Positions 10,386 to 23,100 of a DNA stretch of 64,000 nucleotides are shown here, in pieces. The notes below the pieces were generated by a model that saw only the letters and a list, made by a program, of their open reading frames with translations, was not told the DNA's origin and did no database searches. Numbering within the stretch: position 1 is the stretch's first letter; each line of letters begins with the position of its first letter. This stretch comes from Pyrrhosoma nymphula. Taxonomy: Eukaryota > Arthropoda > Insecta > Odonata > Coenagrionidae. A program made the translations under genes and the position numbers. Location: NCBI GenBank assembly GCA_963573305.1, contig OY754329.1, positions 82,270,576-82,334,575 on the forward strand. Direction: 5' to 3'.

Positions 10386-11455
10386 GGCGACCATTTTTAT
10401 AATGTTACGCGAGCCCATTTTTTTGTTTGTAAAGGCTTACGTAAAAGTCTATAACTATAAAAGTGTTTATCCTAGAAGGATCAAACAAAAAGAATTTTTT
10501 TTTAAATTTCTCAAGGTAAAAAATAAATCCTGAGATTATATATCAATCTCTATCCTTTCTAAGGAAATACTACAGTCAAAGTTAAACAAAATTACGATCG
10601 AAGTTTCAATGTTTGAATTTTTTTTTCAAATAGGAATGGATTATACAAATATTTTTTGTTTATAGATATGTGTTAGTATGTTTATTATAAAAAATTATAA
10701 ATAGTAATAAGTATAAATTAAAAAGTATAAATATACTTACCCTTGAGTTGTTATAAATGTTTAAAAATTCACTTTTTTCAACTTTTTTTTCAGTTTGGCT
10801 TTGAATAACTGTGATGGGGCTGGAGATAAAAACCTCAAAATAGCAGAACATACAGTCTTTGTGTAGGTGTATGTACATGATATATAAATAAGTAAGTTGT
10901 GTAATTTACTAATAAAAAACTTACAACCTTTCAAACATGACATAAACTTTGTTAAAGCGAAACCATTGGGCACACTAATTAAGGCTTTGTAAGATGTTTC
11001 TGATCTTCTTTACGATTAGCAGTTCTATCCTTAGCCTATCCGAAATGCAATTGAAGTGCATTTTGTTATTTATTCAAAAGTTACGTTGGTATTTTGTTTT
11101 TAATATTTATTTGTTACGGTGTAATAGAAAAAATTTGGCAGGGCGTTGTGGGAGGATTGCTGGGGTGAGGGAGGGAGAGTCTCAAGGGTTTCTAAGAATC
11201 GGGGTTTTTCACTAGACACAAAGGGTTCATTGAAAGGGAGAGGGATGAGAAGGGACACTGTGGGCGGTACGGTCAAGGGGAGGCGACGCACGGCCCGACG
11301 GGGTGAAAAAACGGGACGCTCCAACTAGTGACGGTCTACGAGGGAGAAAGGAGGGTGAGGCAGAAAGGAATCGGTATTTTCAGCTCTTGCATTTTCGGCA
11401 TTAAATATCAAGTGGTACGTATCAAAGTGGATGATAAAATAGGACTTGATAGAAA
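10386..11455. other. AT-rich noncoding stretch
   Basis: No supported gene is visible. The stretch 10500-11100 is strongly AT-rich, and 11140-11340 is purine-rich. Short open frames here have no family features. Confidence 0.5.
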
Positions 11456-11461
11456 AAAAAA

Positions 11462-12234
11462 ACAGGTTAAGTGATGCTAGTGATGTGGATGAATGTTTGT
11501 TTACGTGGTTTGTTCAGAAGCGCAGTGAAGGTGATTCATTTTCTGGTCCACTTTTACAAGCACAGGAAATTAAATAAACACATAGACGGTTCTGATGATT
11601 TTATTGCTTCTGCTGGCTGGCTATCGAGGTGGAAAATTTGCCACGGGATAGTGCAAGTCAACATGGAAGAAGAATCTCGTTCCAGTGACAGTGAAGTACC
11701 TAGAGAGTTATGTGGGAATTTACGCAATATGATTGATGAGGGTGAGTACACTTAAGAGCAATTGTATAACGGTGATGAAACTGCCCTCTACTACAGATTG
11801 CTTCCAACAAAGTCGCTCGATATTTAGAAGTCGGCAAATAAATCTGGTACGAAAATGAGCAAAGAAAGAGTGACTTTATTACTCTGCGAGAACAAATCTG
11901 GAAGTCACAAATTAAAACCTTTCAGTATCAGTAAAAACCAAAGTCCTCGGTATTTCAAGGACGTTATGACAGCACTACCTGTCAATTTATAAAAACAGTA
12001 AGAATGTGGATGACTCGTGATGTATTTATATCGTATTTCAATGAAGATTTTGTACCATCAGAAAAGAATCACGATGAAAAACGTTAGAAGAAAAAGCACT
12101 TCTGCTTGGGCATGTGCCTTGACCATCCTTCTACTGGTAAAATTGAGGCAACGTTTTTACCAAAAAATACCTCTGCCCTTTTTCAGCGCTTGGACCAAGA
12201 GATTATCAGGTCATTTAATTGGACTATCGGTGGG
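11462..12234 (+). pseudogene. pogo/Tigger-type transposase pseudogene
   Basis: Across three frames the plus strand gives the signature of a pogo/Tigger (CENP-B/jerky-like) transposase. A CENP-B-type helix-turn-helix reads DVDECLFTWFVQKRSEG, then ASAGWLSRWKICHGI. The DDE domain starts with EQLYNGDETALYY (first catalytic Asp) at about 11755. The second catalytic region reads LLLGHVP where the family has LLLDN, so the catalytic Asp is replaced by Gly. The third region reads FLPKNTSALFQRLDQE. Stops and frameshifts occur at about 11560, 11755, 11825 and 11990. The gene ends abruptly at 12234, where a LINE is inserted. Confidence 0.82.
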
Positions 12235-13025
12235 AATTCTACATCTACATCTACATCTACATATTACCCCGCAAGCCGCCTCAATAGGCGTGTGGCGGGG
12301 GGTGTTAGGACACCAGCCGCTTAAAGATAAAAAGGAAACGCTCTAATGAAATTATGCCTAGCATTTATTGAAGTCCCTTATTGTTCGGGGGAAAAACGAA
12401 TTCCCATACCTATCCGTTCGGCAAAATATCTCTCTTAATTTATCGTTTCTATCGGACCTGGAAATATAGTGGGGTTCTAATATGATGTTCTCCGTGTCGC
12501 TCTGAAAGATATCTATTCTCAATTGTTCAAGCAATCTAAGCCTAGCGCGCAGCCTCCGAGTCTCTAGCGGTTCCCAGCCTAATTCGTTTAACATCTGTGT
12601 AACGCTGTCAGTACGCCCGTAGCTGTTTTTGACGAATCGCGCAGCTTTCCTTTGTATTTTATTAAGTTCCCGGACTAAGTCTTTCTGCACCGGATCCCAT
12701 ATGCTCGCTGCATATTCAAGGTGTGGCCGGACGAGTGCGAAATAGCACCTCTCTTTTACTTTTTCATCCGAAAATCTTCCCACAATACGCTTGACGAATC
12801 CTAGCTTCTTCAGAGCTCTGCCACAAATATTTCTTATATGTGCTCCCCACGATAGGTCCGAATTTATCGTAACTCCTAGATACTTCACTTCATCTGTCGC
12901 CTTTATGTTAACACCATCCACAGCATATACATGGGAATAGTTGGACGACTTCCGCAAGAAATGTACCGCCGTGCATTTGCTCAGATTAAGTTCGAGTTGC
13001 TCACTGCTGTCAAAAACTGCAAGTA
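12235..13025 (-). mobile_element. CR1/Jockey-like LINE 3' end with (GATGTA)n tail
   Basis: The minus strand carries the end of ORF2 (13003-12358), a GC-rich 3' UTR (AGGCGGCTTGCGGGG), and a (GATGTA)n tail at 12235-12260. The same 3' end occurs in a shorter copy at 48430-48952. The element lies inside the Tigger pseudogene and is 5' truncated near 13025. Confidence 0.82.
12358..13003 (-). pseudogene. C-terminal ORF2 fragment of the LINE
   Basis: Reading down from 13003, the frame gives ELNLSKCTAVHFLRKS, then VKYLGVTINSDLSWGAHI, ALVRPHLEYAASIWDP and KIQRKAARFVKNSYGR. These are the usual conserved blocks after the RT palm in CR1/Jockey-superfamily elements (the YLGV box and the LEYA..WDP block). 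The frame is open for over 200 codons and ends at the stop at 12358. RT motifs are missing because of 5' truncation, so it cannot act alone. Confidence 0.82.
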
Positions 13026-14758
13026 CAAGAATTCCTGAAAACAGTTACTCTGAAGAATATGGCGTATACCCCTCCCGCCCCTCCCCTCTTCTCCCCCTTC
13101 TTAACCCCTCTCTCCTCCTTCTCCTCCTACCTCACCCTACCTCTTGTCCCCTGCCTCCCTACCAGTGTGTCACCTCCCGTCTGTGAAAAAGATTGTTATT
13201 GCAACAGAAATATCAGAATATAATTTGTGAGTGTTCCTTTTTGTTTCTATGTTTAATACCGCCTCACTTGTGGCATCGTTCACCTAGATTATCACGTGTG
13301 TGGTTTTTCCACGAACTTATATATGTATATAGCATTTGTAGAAAGGCACTATATTATCGTGTGAAGAAGATTTAGCTTTGTGGAATCTTTCCAAATTAAA
13401 TGAAGAACATAGTTTAGAACACACATTAGGATAGGTTTACCTGATGATGGTGCAATAACCGTAACCGGTTGTATTTTATATAATAAATCAGTGGAAAACA
13501 CAAAGTTGTTTTCTTCTTTTAATATAAAAGGGGATGAGAATGACAGACGCAAAAAAGAAAGAGACACTCATCGCTAAAATTTCGGTTTATGCAACCTTAT
13601 TCAGCGGTAACTACGGTAAAAAAATGCCTTCGTCGTTTACGCTGTTGTTCTAAGAGAAAACGGAGGGGGCGTTATCATAGTGCGATGAAAGCATTTAATA
13701 TTAATGTTGTGAATCTTGAAAAAATTGGGAATAAGTTAAATCTATTTTTAAGCTAACACTACGACTTAGAAAATGGGTAAATATTAGTGTAAAATTATTA
13801 GCAATAAGGCTTAATTATTTATATAAGTGTGTGGTTTGGATGCTCAAAATATCCGTTCATAACCTTTCAAAGAAATTTGGATGACTAAGTGAATTTTAAT
13901 GCGTCAAAATGCAGCCAATGGGCGTTTGTAAATAATTAAACACTAAATATCACCTTCATATCGACCGAAGTCAAGCGCTGAAAACTTTCGGAATGATGAC
14001 GCTAATCTACGTAGTTTTGCACACGGAGTAGAAACCGTTAGTATCCCTCAAAATAATTGAAACTTTGAAGTGAATTGATAACTACTTGAATGGGGTAAAA
14101 TAGAGCATATAGAGTGCTCTATTACTAGAAAATGATTCAGTTTTCACTGTGACTCATTTTTTGTACGTATTGTGTTTACGTCATATCAAAATTCCATTAC
14201 ATAGTTTTTTTGTTTTTTTGAGCGAAAACCCGTGGTTTTGGGTTGTCGAAACACTAACACTGAATAAAGTGCGGGAATGAAAGGTATATAAGTGCATGTA
14301 TGAAGGGTTACAGCCTCTAGAGAAGAATGAAGAAATATCCTAGGTTTTGAAGAGGCCTCGAATAAGCCAATCTTATCATAAGTCGATTTTGTTGAAAATG
14401 TATTGACTAGAGCTCTTCGTGGCTTTGACAATCAATGTGTTCGGATCCCAATTCCAGTAAGCGGTGAAATGGCGTTGGATTTCTCAATTGGATTTTTTGG
14501 ATTGGATTCTCGGAAGAATCGGTGATATTTTTCAACCGAATAGTGATGCTCATGTGAACGGTTATGCGTCATTATGTGGCAACCAGTGACAGTATTTAGT
14601 AAAAATTAAGTGAAAATGATGTCACCTTCTTATTAGCAGAGGATTGTTTCGAAAATATGGATGTTGTATTCGCTTAACTACATTTCATTGCCTTGGAAGG
14701 TACAATTGCTAGTAAGTACCAACAGGAGAGATATTTTAACTAAATTGAGCTTGTCAAT
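13026..14758. other. Noncoding region before the first Gr exon
   Basis: The stretch 13068-13170 is a C/T-rich low-complexity run. The rest is AT-rich with no supported gene. The last few hundred bases before 14759 should contain the promoter of the first Gr exon, but I cannot point to a core element with confidence. Confidence 0.5.
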
Positions 14759-15718
14759 ATGGGTAAGGGCGACAATTTCTCGTATGGAGTGATGTGGGCA
14801 CTTAGGCCAATGCTAATTATTAATTGGGCTCTGGGACTCTTTCCGTATATTTCGAAAGTGGATTCCAAGTGTTCCCGTAAATATTTTCTAGTCACCAGAT
14901 TTATTTATTTTGTTTTAGCAGTTTCGGAGTTATATTTTCTGCCGCTCAGCCTATATATATTGTTACAATACCCTTATAATTCTCAATTGACCAAAGCAGT
15001 GATGATAGTATGGCAAATGACTCTTTACGTCTTCTGGGAATCAATCGTTTATGTGCATGTGCTAAGATTTCCCGAATCTCAAGAAGTTTTTAGAAAGCTC
15101 CTTGATTTTGAAAAGGATTCGAGAGAAACTGAAATATCCGTTAAACTTAAGAGAACACGTCGTACTATGTATTGGCTACTTCTCCTCGTTGTTTTGATAG
15201 TCATTCAAGGCGTATACGATCTAAAATTAGTGGCTACGTTGAATGGAACTTTGTCAATAAGAGTTCTAATGACTTTCCGATTAATTTTAAGCTCGTTCGC
15301 TATACTAATGATCAACATACAATACTACATTTTAGTACTTGTTCTTAAATGGTGCGTAGGAAACGCAACCGATGAAATTAGGGTTATTACAGGAGAATTT
15401 ACTTCACGAAAACTAAAAGTGTTAAATAAAGAGGATAAGCGTCATCAGCGTAAACTAATTAAACGTTTTAGGAGGCTTCAAATGGCCACTTATCGCATTT
15501 TTAGAAGCTTAAACGTCGTTTATGGCTTACCTGTTTTGACTCTTGTAGTGGCAGTTCTGCTCAGCATAACTTTCGATGTTTACATAATAGTCGAAAATAT
15601 TTTCATGGAGAAAACTGAATTCACTGTAAATGTGCTGATTACTTCAACGACGTGGGTATCGTTCTCAACTGTCACCCTGCTTCTCATCATCGCAGCATGT
15701 GAAGAAACTCAGTTACAG
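14759..15718 (+). CDS. Gustatory receptor, large alternative first exon 1
   Basis: This 320-codon exon encodes the N-terminus and predicted membrane segments 1-6 of an insect chemoreceptor (residues about 44-69, 79-102, 137-158, 166-196, 252-278, 288-313). Family marks are the N-terminal MWALRPMLIINWALG and, before segment 5, SLNVVYGLPVL. It ends AACEETQLQ followed by donor CAG|GTAATT in phase 0. The open frame continues only six codons into the intron. Joined to the exon at 57753 it reads on as ADQTGVIVSEALL, placing the family Cys ten residues before Thr-Gly. The predicted receptor is 417 residues. It is the most divergent of the five exons and lies 42 kb from the shared exons, so a separate gene whose own C-terminus was lost is the main alternative. 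Membrane ligand-gated channel function is known for the family. Confidence 0.85.
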
Positions 15719-16850
15719 GTAATTTCTCCTGAATAATATTTGAATTTATATGAACGCTCGCAGTTTTGATAATAAACAAATAATTCAATTTTTCCGTAAG
15801 AACCAGCTAGAGGAAAATTCTTCAGATAAGATGTGACCTTCTCTGTGGAAAAAGTGTTTTTATTTATAATGTTTAGATTTCTTATTCTATACTTGTCTGG
15901 TGGTCAGATTTAATTTAACATTTTTGGCTTTGAAGTATACTCTTGTATGCAGAGAAAGTCGGATGTATGCAGATAGGTTTACACTTGGATAGGGTTTCTA
16001 TATTTTAGGATCTCTTGGCCAATGTTTTTGAATGAGTGGTGAACATTGAATTTCAAATAGGCAGAATATTAACTATAATTCTAAATCCATGATGAGAAAA
16101 CCACCTTTGCTATTTCCACAAAACTTTATTACGGTGGCTCGACGAGCGTTTCACCACACTGTGGCATACTCAAGTGTGGTGAAACGCGCGTCGTGCCAGC
16201 GTAATAAAGTTTTGTGGAAATAACAAAGGTGGTTTTCTCATCATGGATATCCATAATTTCCACGAGGTCAGGGCTGAGATCATCAGTTTTATATAAAATT
16301 TTAGAATTGTCATTCCAACATTATGTTTAAATGTAACATTCGGAATTTTTATAATTATAATTCATTCGGACAATATCTCAGTGCTAAGCATCATTAAAAG
16401 TTGATTTACTGGATATTTTCAAACTTATTATTACACACTGACACAAATACTTATTTTTGTTCGTTATGTAACAAAGCGCAAAGCCTATACACTGACTTTT
16501 ACTGAGTTAATGGGGCTCTTCATATTCGACCGTTCACCTTAATATTACGGAAGCGATTCATGCTAAAATGAAACACATATTACTTCACATGCATAATAGT
16601 GTGAAATTTCAATGGGATACTAGAAGCTGGCACACTGCGTTCCAAATCCAAGCCCCAAATATTCAAACACTATTAATTTACTTGTTCTTAACACTAATAT
16701 TATTTACAGTTAAATCATATTGTCACAGCCAAATCTTCATATTATTTCTGTGCTATTCAACTGAAAAAATTGACACTGGCCCCTATATAAGGCCCCGATG
16801 CAATTGAATGCCAAATTTAGAAATTTAAACAATTCATTCATTACAGTAAT
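15719..16850. other. Intronic or intergenic AT-rich stretch
   Basis: No gene is supported. The only structured part is the fold-back repeat at 16084-16247. I searched by eye for C-terminal Gr exons (FTA.GFF or TYLVI-type motifs) downstream of 15718 and saw none. Confidence 0.5.
16084..16247. repeat. Fold-back inverted repeat, arms about 75 bp
   Basis: The left arm (ATCCATGATGAGAAAACCAC at 16085 onward) is the near-perfect reverse complement of the right arm ending at about 16247, with a short unpaired centre around GTGGCATACTCA. The inner parts carry TTTCACCACACT and AGTGTGGTGAAA. The arms contain no coding sequence. It may be a MITE or the end of a retroelement in inverted order. Confidence 0.8.
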
Positions 16851-16859
16851 CTACCGGTT

Positions 16860-19800
16860 AGAGGTAGGTTGTGATGAAAGTCAGAGAATATCCAACGAAC
16901 TCTTACACGTGCTGTGCCCTTTCTACCTTTTGTATTTCTTTCTTCATCTCAGCATAAGTCCTACCTTTCTTCATCCCGTCCATAAAACCGATTCTCTTCC
17001 TTCCCCTTCCCCGCTTACCCAACATCCTTCCCTCTATCACGACCTTCAGCAAACCATCGTCCCTCATTACCCCTTCCAGCCACCTACCCTGCCTTCCCCT
17101 AATCTCATCTATAAGTTTCCTCTCCTCGCCCACCATGTCAAGCACTTCCTCATTTGTCTTCCTTTCCGTCCAACGCACCTTCTCCATCCTCCTCCACACC
17201 CACATCTCAAAAGCCTTAAGCCTATTTTCGTCTTCCTTTCTCAAGGTCCACGTTTCTGCCCCATACAACGCCACACTCCATATCAAGCTCTTTACTAGCC
17301 TCTTTTTTACATCCCTACTTAAGGTCCCCGTCATCAGCTCCCTTCTATTATTGAACGCTTCCTTCGCTAGCGCTATTCTCCTCCTAATGTCTTTGCTACT
17401 ACGTCCTCTTTCTTCTAGCGTACTACCCAAGTAATTAAATTGTTCTACTTGCTCCAGTTTGTGACTTCCTACTCTTATCACCAGCTTCGCTTTCTTTGTC
17501 CTACAGAATCTCATTACTTTTGTTTTCCTATTATTTATCTTCATTCCGTATTTCTCACACTGCTTTTCCAGTGCATCTACTAAAGTTTGCAGTCCTTTCG
17601 ATGACCGACTCACCAACGCCTGGTCGTCTGCGAATCTAACCGACTTTATCCACTGGCCTCCTACTTTCATTCCCACGTCTAGCTCATCCCATGCCTCTCT
17701 CACCATTTCCTCAGAATAGATGTTAAAAAGTAAAGGCGACAACGGGCACCCTTGCCGCACCCCGCGACCTATAACTGCCCGCCCTGATTCACCGTCCGCT
17801 ACCCTTACCTGAGCCCTCTGCCCCATACATAAGTTTCGGATGAGTCTCCTATCGCGCCAGTCTATTCCTATTTTTCCCAGTATCTGCATTAGTTTCTCCC
17901 AGTTTACTCTGTCAAACGCCTTTTCGAAATCTACAAAACAAGCGAAAACATCCTGATTATGCTCTATGTTTCTACCTATAAGTGTCCTCATTACCGCAAT
18001 CGCATCTCTGGTTCCCCTCCCCTTCCTAAACCCAAATTGGTCATCGCCTAAATAGCACTTTGCTCTGCTCTCCAACCTTCTATTTAGTATTCTAAGCAAC
18101 ACTTTTGCTGCGTGCGAAATTAAACTGATTGTTCTATACTCCTCGCATTCTGACGCTTTCTTCTTCTTCGGGATAGGTATTAATACTGTTTTCACGAAAT
18201 CCTCTGGCCATACTCCTTCCTCGTAGATCCTGCGAATAAGTTCGAAAAACGATTTTCTCCCCCTACTACCTAGATTCTTCAGTAGCTCCGAAGGTAGGTT
18301 ATCGGTTCCCACGGCTTTTCTACCCTTCATCTCTCTTAGTGCCCTCTCTATTTCACTCTCAAGTAACTCTGGTCCGAGGTTATCTTTATCTATTGTTCCT
18401 TCGTCCTCGAGATCTAGGCTAAGGGGTCTATTCTCGCTGTCATATAGCTCCTCTACGTATTCTCTCCACCTTTCTTGGATATCTTCCTGTTCGACCAATA
18501 TCTTTCCTGTTTTGTCCTTGACCTTTGGTATCGCTTGACCTCTCTTACCACCCGATAACATTTTCACCTTGGCGTACAAAGCGCCCACTTCCCCCTCCTC
18601 CTGCATCTTTTCCATTTGCTCACATTGTCCCTTCCACCAGTTTTCTTTTGCCCGATTGGTCACTCGCCTGAGTTTATTATTCAATTCCTTGTACTTCCTC
18701 TTCCCTACGTCGGTGTTCACGTTTTTCCATATCCTTCTCTCCTCCATTTTCTTTATCATTTCTTCTGTAACCCACTGCTTCTTAACCCTCTTCTTTTCCA
18801 CCGTTCCTATTGTTTTCTCTGCCGCTCTTGCGATGCCTGTTTTTATAACCTCCCATCTCTTTTCTATGCTTCCCATCCGCTTCTCTTCACCTATGTTCTT
18901 TTCTACTAGCTCTTGGTATTCCCTCCTTTTCAACCCTTTCAATGCTTCAAGGTTCCACCTCTTTATCTTCCTACCTTTACAAAGCCTTTTGAATCTAACT
19001 TCACACTTCATCATCACCAAGTTATGATCCGAGTCCGCATCCGCCCCTGGATAGCTACGAGAGTTTTTTACACTGTTCCTAAATCTCTGCCTCACCATTA
19101 TATAATCAATTTGGTATCTCCCAGTGTCACCCGGCATTTTCCATGTGTACCTACGCCTAGGGTGATGTTTATATCAAGTGCTTGTCACTACTAATTTATT
19201 TCTTCTACAAAATTCAACTGCCTTTTCCCCGCGATCATTTCTTCTTCCTAGCCCAAACCCTCCTACTTCTAATCCGTCCCTCCCTTCTCCCACCACTGCA
19301 TTCCAGTCACCCATCACTATCAGGTTTTTCTTCCCCGGCACTTCTCTAATTATTTCTTCTACTTGCTCGTACACCTCTTCCACCTCTTCCTCCCTATGGT
19401 TGCTCGTAGGCATGTATACCTGGACCAGTACGAAATTCGTTGGGCGTGCTTTTATTTCTACCACTAGTATCCTGTCGTTCACCTGTTCAATGTTTACCAC
19501 CCTCAGTCCCACCTTTGTGTTCAGTACCATGCCTACCCCCCGTTGACTCTCATCTCCCCCACTATAGATCACCCTGTAGTTATCACTCCAATAGTCCCCG
19601 CTATCCTTCCATCTAACCTCGCACAATCCCAAAGCATCTATTTTTCCTTTTTCCATTTCCTGCTTAAAATTTTCAAGCTTGCCGGCCCTCATCATGGTCC
19701 TTACGTTCCACGTTCCTATTTTTACCACTGTTTTCCTCCTCCTCTTCCTCTTTTTCTTCTTCTTCTCCCTCCTTTCCCTTGTATCTTCTGATGATGATTC

Positions 19801-20150
19801 TGTGCAAGGATTTCGTGTGATGACGACCGCGGAGGCCTTGCCTCCCACGCTGCCGGGCACGACACCCGCCCTAGTGGGCGGCGTCCCGTAGTTGCCAGGA
19901 ATCAGATCTCTTTGGATGACTTTCATGTTCTGGGAAGTGATAGTTGAGAGGTATCCCACGCGACTCAACGGTATTTTTAACGTGACACCATCACGGAACT
20001 ACCTTTCGTCTGACTCCTACCCTTCGACCTATCTGGCATGGGTGGCCCTACCAGGAGCAATGTACTTGCTCCTGCCAGTCCAGCTCTAGGGGTCATTGGA
20101 ACGCACAAGCCCTTCCACCATGTCAAGGTCGTAGTTCAAGGAAGAGTTTA
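16860..20150 (-). mobile_element. Near full-length RTE-clade LINE
   Basis: A single minus-strand reading frame carries endonuclease and reverse transcriptase in the usual RTE order. The 5' end lies somewhere near 20150 and the 3' end near 16860, with no long poly-A. It sits in the long intron after the first Gr exon, on the opposite strand to the Gr locus. A more decayed element of similar type is at 53480-55130. Confidence 0.8.
16903..19968 (-). pseudogene. RTE ORF2 (endonuclease-RT), one nonsense codon
   Basis: The frame opens near 19968 (first codon TTG; an ATG lies inside at the NMKVIQ stretch). The endonuclease begins KIGTWNVRTMMRAGKL and has ALGLCEVRWKDSG and VMGDWNAVVG. At 19174-19176 an in-frame TGA follows KLVVTST; twelve codons later the same frame continues and holds GRYQIDYIMV and DSDHNLVM, the end of the nuclease. 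RT motifs are KGRKAVGTDNLPSELLK, CFVDFEKAFDRVNW, GVRQGCPLSPLLFN and VRFADDQALV (FADD, as usual in RTE). The end carries SVALYGAETWTL and GRQGRWLEGV. Total about 1021 codons. The single stop, with no frameshift, marks a young copy or a sequencing or assembly error. Confidence 0.88.
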
Positions 20151-23100
20151 AACAATATTGTCATCATAATTTTAACTACCATTTCAGTTTCGGGAAACCG
20201 AAAAATTTACATGTAATGAAGGAGCTGAAAAGGCTCATGTTTATTACACGCAGCATTATCAGGCAAGTAGGTGTAACGCAACATTATGCACTTGATCAGT
20301 CAAATATTATCTTCTTCACGCCTGCCTTACTTATCGCTACTCATATGTCATAGTACACATAGACTATTCATTTAAGGAAATCTATGTGATGCTTTAAGCT
20401 TGACATGTGTGGAATGTGCCATTTTTCTGTGGTTACTCCTGAATTTGAATGTTCTTTGGTGTCAAAGGGTGTTTCACAGCTTTCAACTAGTCTCTCAAAG
20501 AGAGTCCTAGAGCATTTTGTAGCCACGACAATCATTTTTATGATGACCAGATCTAATGAGTACATCAAAATTTTTGGGCCCCTTGGTACAGCTGAACCAC
20601 ATGTGGAGAATGATTGACATAATCAGGCATTTTTGTTAAAACTTTATTAATAGTACAATTGGCTAAGCCCTACGTTATTCTATTGTATGATCTCAGATTA
20701 TGTTGGCTATTGTGTTTTGCTTCAAGGATTGGAAGCTCAAACCTGACATACCCATTTATGTATTTTTAAAATGCACCCGCTTATTATTTCTATTTATTGA
20801 ATATGACGTGTGGTTATAAATAGGATGACTAACATATGTATTGCTAAAAACAATGGATGTGCTAAGTTTAGTGCCAGAGTTGCCTGTACTATTTTACGTC
20901 TATCTTCTACAACCCGCTAACTTGACCAACGCACAGTGGGCTGAAATCGAAAAAAGCTGGCCAAAACTCAAAAAATGTTTTTTTTTTTCAATACAGAAGT
21001 CGAAACTTTGCACAGTCATTCTTCATAGATGAATGCATGTGATATTGTATTCCATTTTTCATAGTTCGTACGCGTTAACATAATACATGGGCTCAAAGTT
21101 GGACATATTTCACAAAAATCGCATACCTACCTTATTTTTTTTCCGAAAATCACCGAATTCAAGCTAATGCGAAACCTTTTGAAGTCAAGCTGTGGAATAA
21201 AAATTGGAATCGTTTGGTGTAACTATTGGTTTTCATTAAATATTACTTATTTTGTGGAGAAAATTTGTAATATTTGTCATCGATACATGACAACATTTCG
21301 GACTCTCTATAATGCGTGCCCTTGCGTTAACGTTATTTTTTAATTGCAGTTATGAGAGAAAACAGAGATTTAATTGGTAGTGTGAGTTTATGGGACAGTA
21401 ACTTTGAGAAATGCTATTTTATAGTGGTTTGAGTTTTGGATAGAGATAAAGAAAACGCGAAATAAGGTAACTAGATCTTGAAATGAGATAATGGTCGTGC
21501 TCAAATATTGGACCATGACCATTACTGGGCGAGCAGTCCGATGAGAAAGACTAACACTACTTAAGGGAGCACGCTGCGAGAAGTAAATATTTCAGCACGA
21601 TTGCTGACTTTTTCAGTGTCACGGAAAGTTATATGGTACACCATAAAGATATGAGAATTTCTGCTTCACAATTCACTGGGAATAGCTATAGGTACAACTT
21701 TTTTTACATCTAAGAAGTACAAATCCATTTTGATATAATAAATGAATATTTATATTCTTGTTGACTTCCTTTTTTATAATTTTAATTAACTTCAAGTGAA
21801 AACAAATCTATGAAAGCAGATCGATTCATCGTTGTTGGCACCCCTGGGTGACATTGCGTCGTTATGTGGCGTTCAAAGGGTCATATTCAGTGATCAATTA
21901 AAATGGTCCAAGATAAGTGCAGTAGACTGAGTGAAAAATAATGTACTAGGCCACTACTAAACCACTCCCCATATATTATATTTCACCTTATTTAATTTTA
22001 AGTAACATAGATTGGTATTTGGCCGTGGCATTGCTGTTCCAACATTATATATACCTAAAATGAAAGAATACAGGCCCGATGAAAACTTAAAATTGAAAGA
22101 ATGCAGATTTTAAAGTGTAAATACCACAAATTATATTTGATGCCCAATAGAAAAAATGGCATTTAGGATTTAAACCCGATTCAAATAGGAGAAAATCATT
22201 AGATTATTTATAACAATAAATAAGAGTGAAATTGGCAATGTAGAAATTTGCCATACAAATTTTATTCAATGGTGCCAACATTTTGTCAAGTAGTTTTAGT
22301 CACAAAGAATTAGGCTATATTAACTATACCTGAAAAAAGTCCAACTTCATGTGAGGTTTTAGTAATATTGACTTGCAAGTAAGACATTTTAGATGATTAT
22401 AGGGTGTTAAAGTTAACTCCTCGACGATTGATAACACTATCATCGTTCTAAAAATTCCACTGCTCAACCTGTTTGACACGAACGATTTGACACATCTTAT
22501 TCGTCATGGATTTTCCAGAAAATGTTTTCAAACAAAAAATGTTTCATCACGTCAGTATACCACCTTGTTGTCATTATCTGTTTTTGATGTCTCCGAGTGC
22601 ATTATTTGTTCAAAAATGTTGTGTCATCCGGGAATGCATATACTTTCGACGGATTACTGCTAAAATATTAACAATGCCAGCAACAATGTGTAGCGCCATT
22701 ACTGTGAGTGGGAGTAGAGAAATCAATTATTTTTCGTTAGTATGGAGTACCAAACTAAATTCAGGTGGGATAAAACCTGAAATTGATCATAACAATGCAG
22801 ACGAAGGTAAATTGGCAGTGAGAATCACTGGAGACATGCTCAAAAACGACCTTAATGGCGTTCGCAAATACATTTGGTCATCGTTCTACAGTTGCTTGGT
22901 TGGAACAAGATCCTGGGAGTTACCGTAGATTAGGAACGACGAAGCTGTGGGATATGGGCTGTTAATCGAGAAGAACATTTACATGCCCACTATGGAATGT
23001 AATCACCACTATCGTTACTTGGTATCTCCTGATATGCAAGAATATCTACCTCCCATCATGTTACACCTGCACTCAGCAAATATTTATTTTGAACGCTTTA

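Noticed and set aside
17135..19891. Many plus-strand frames over the RTE element
   Set aside because: They are antisense shadows of the minus-strand RTE frame; the composition is Ser/Phe/Leu-rich without domains.
22506..22928. Open frame of 140 codons on the plus strand
   Set aside because: No recognisable motif, membrane pattern or splice context; it could be chance or decayed repeat.
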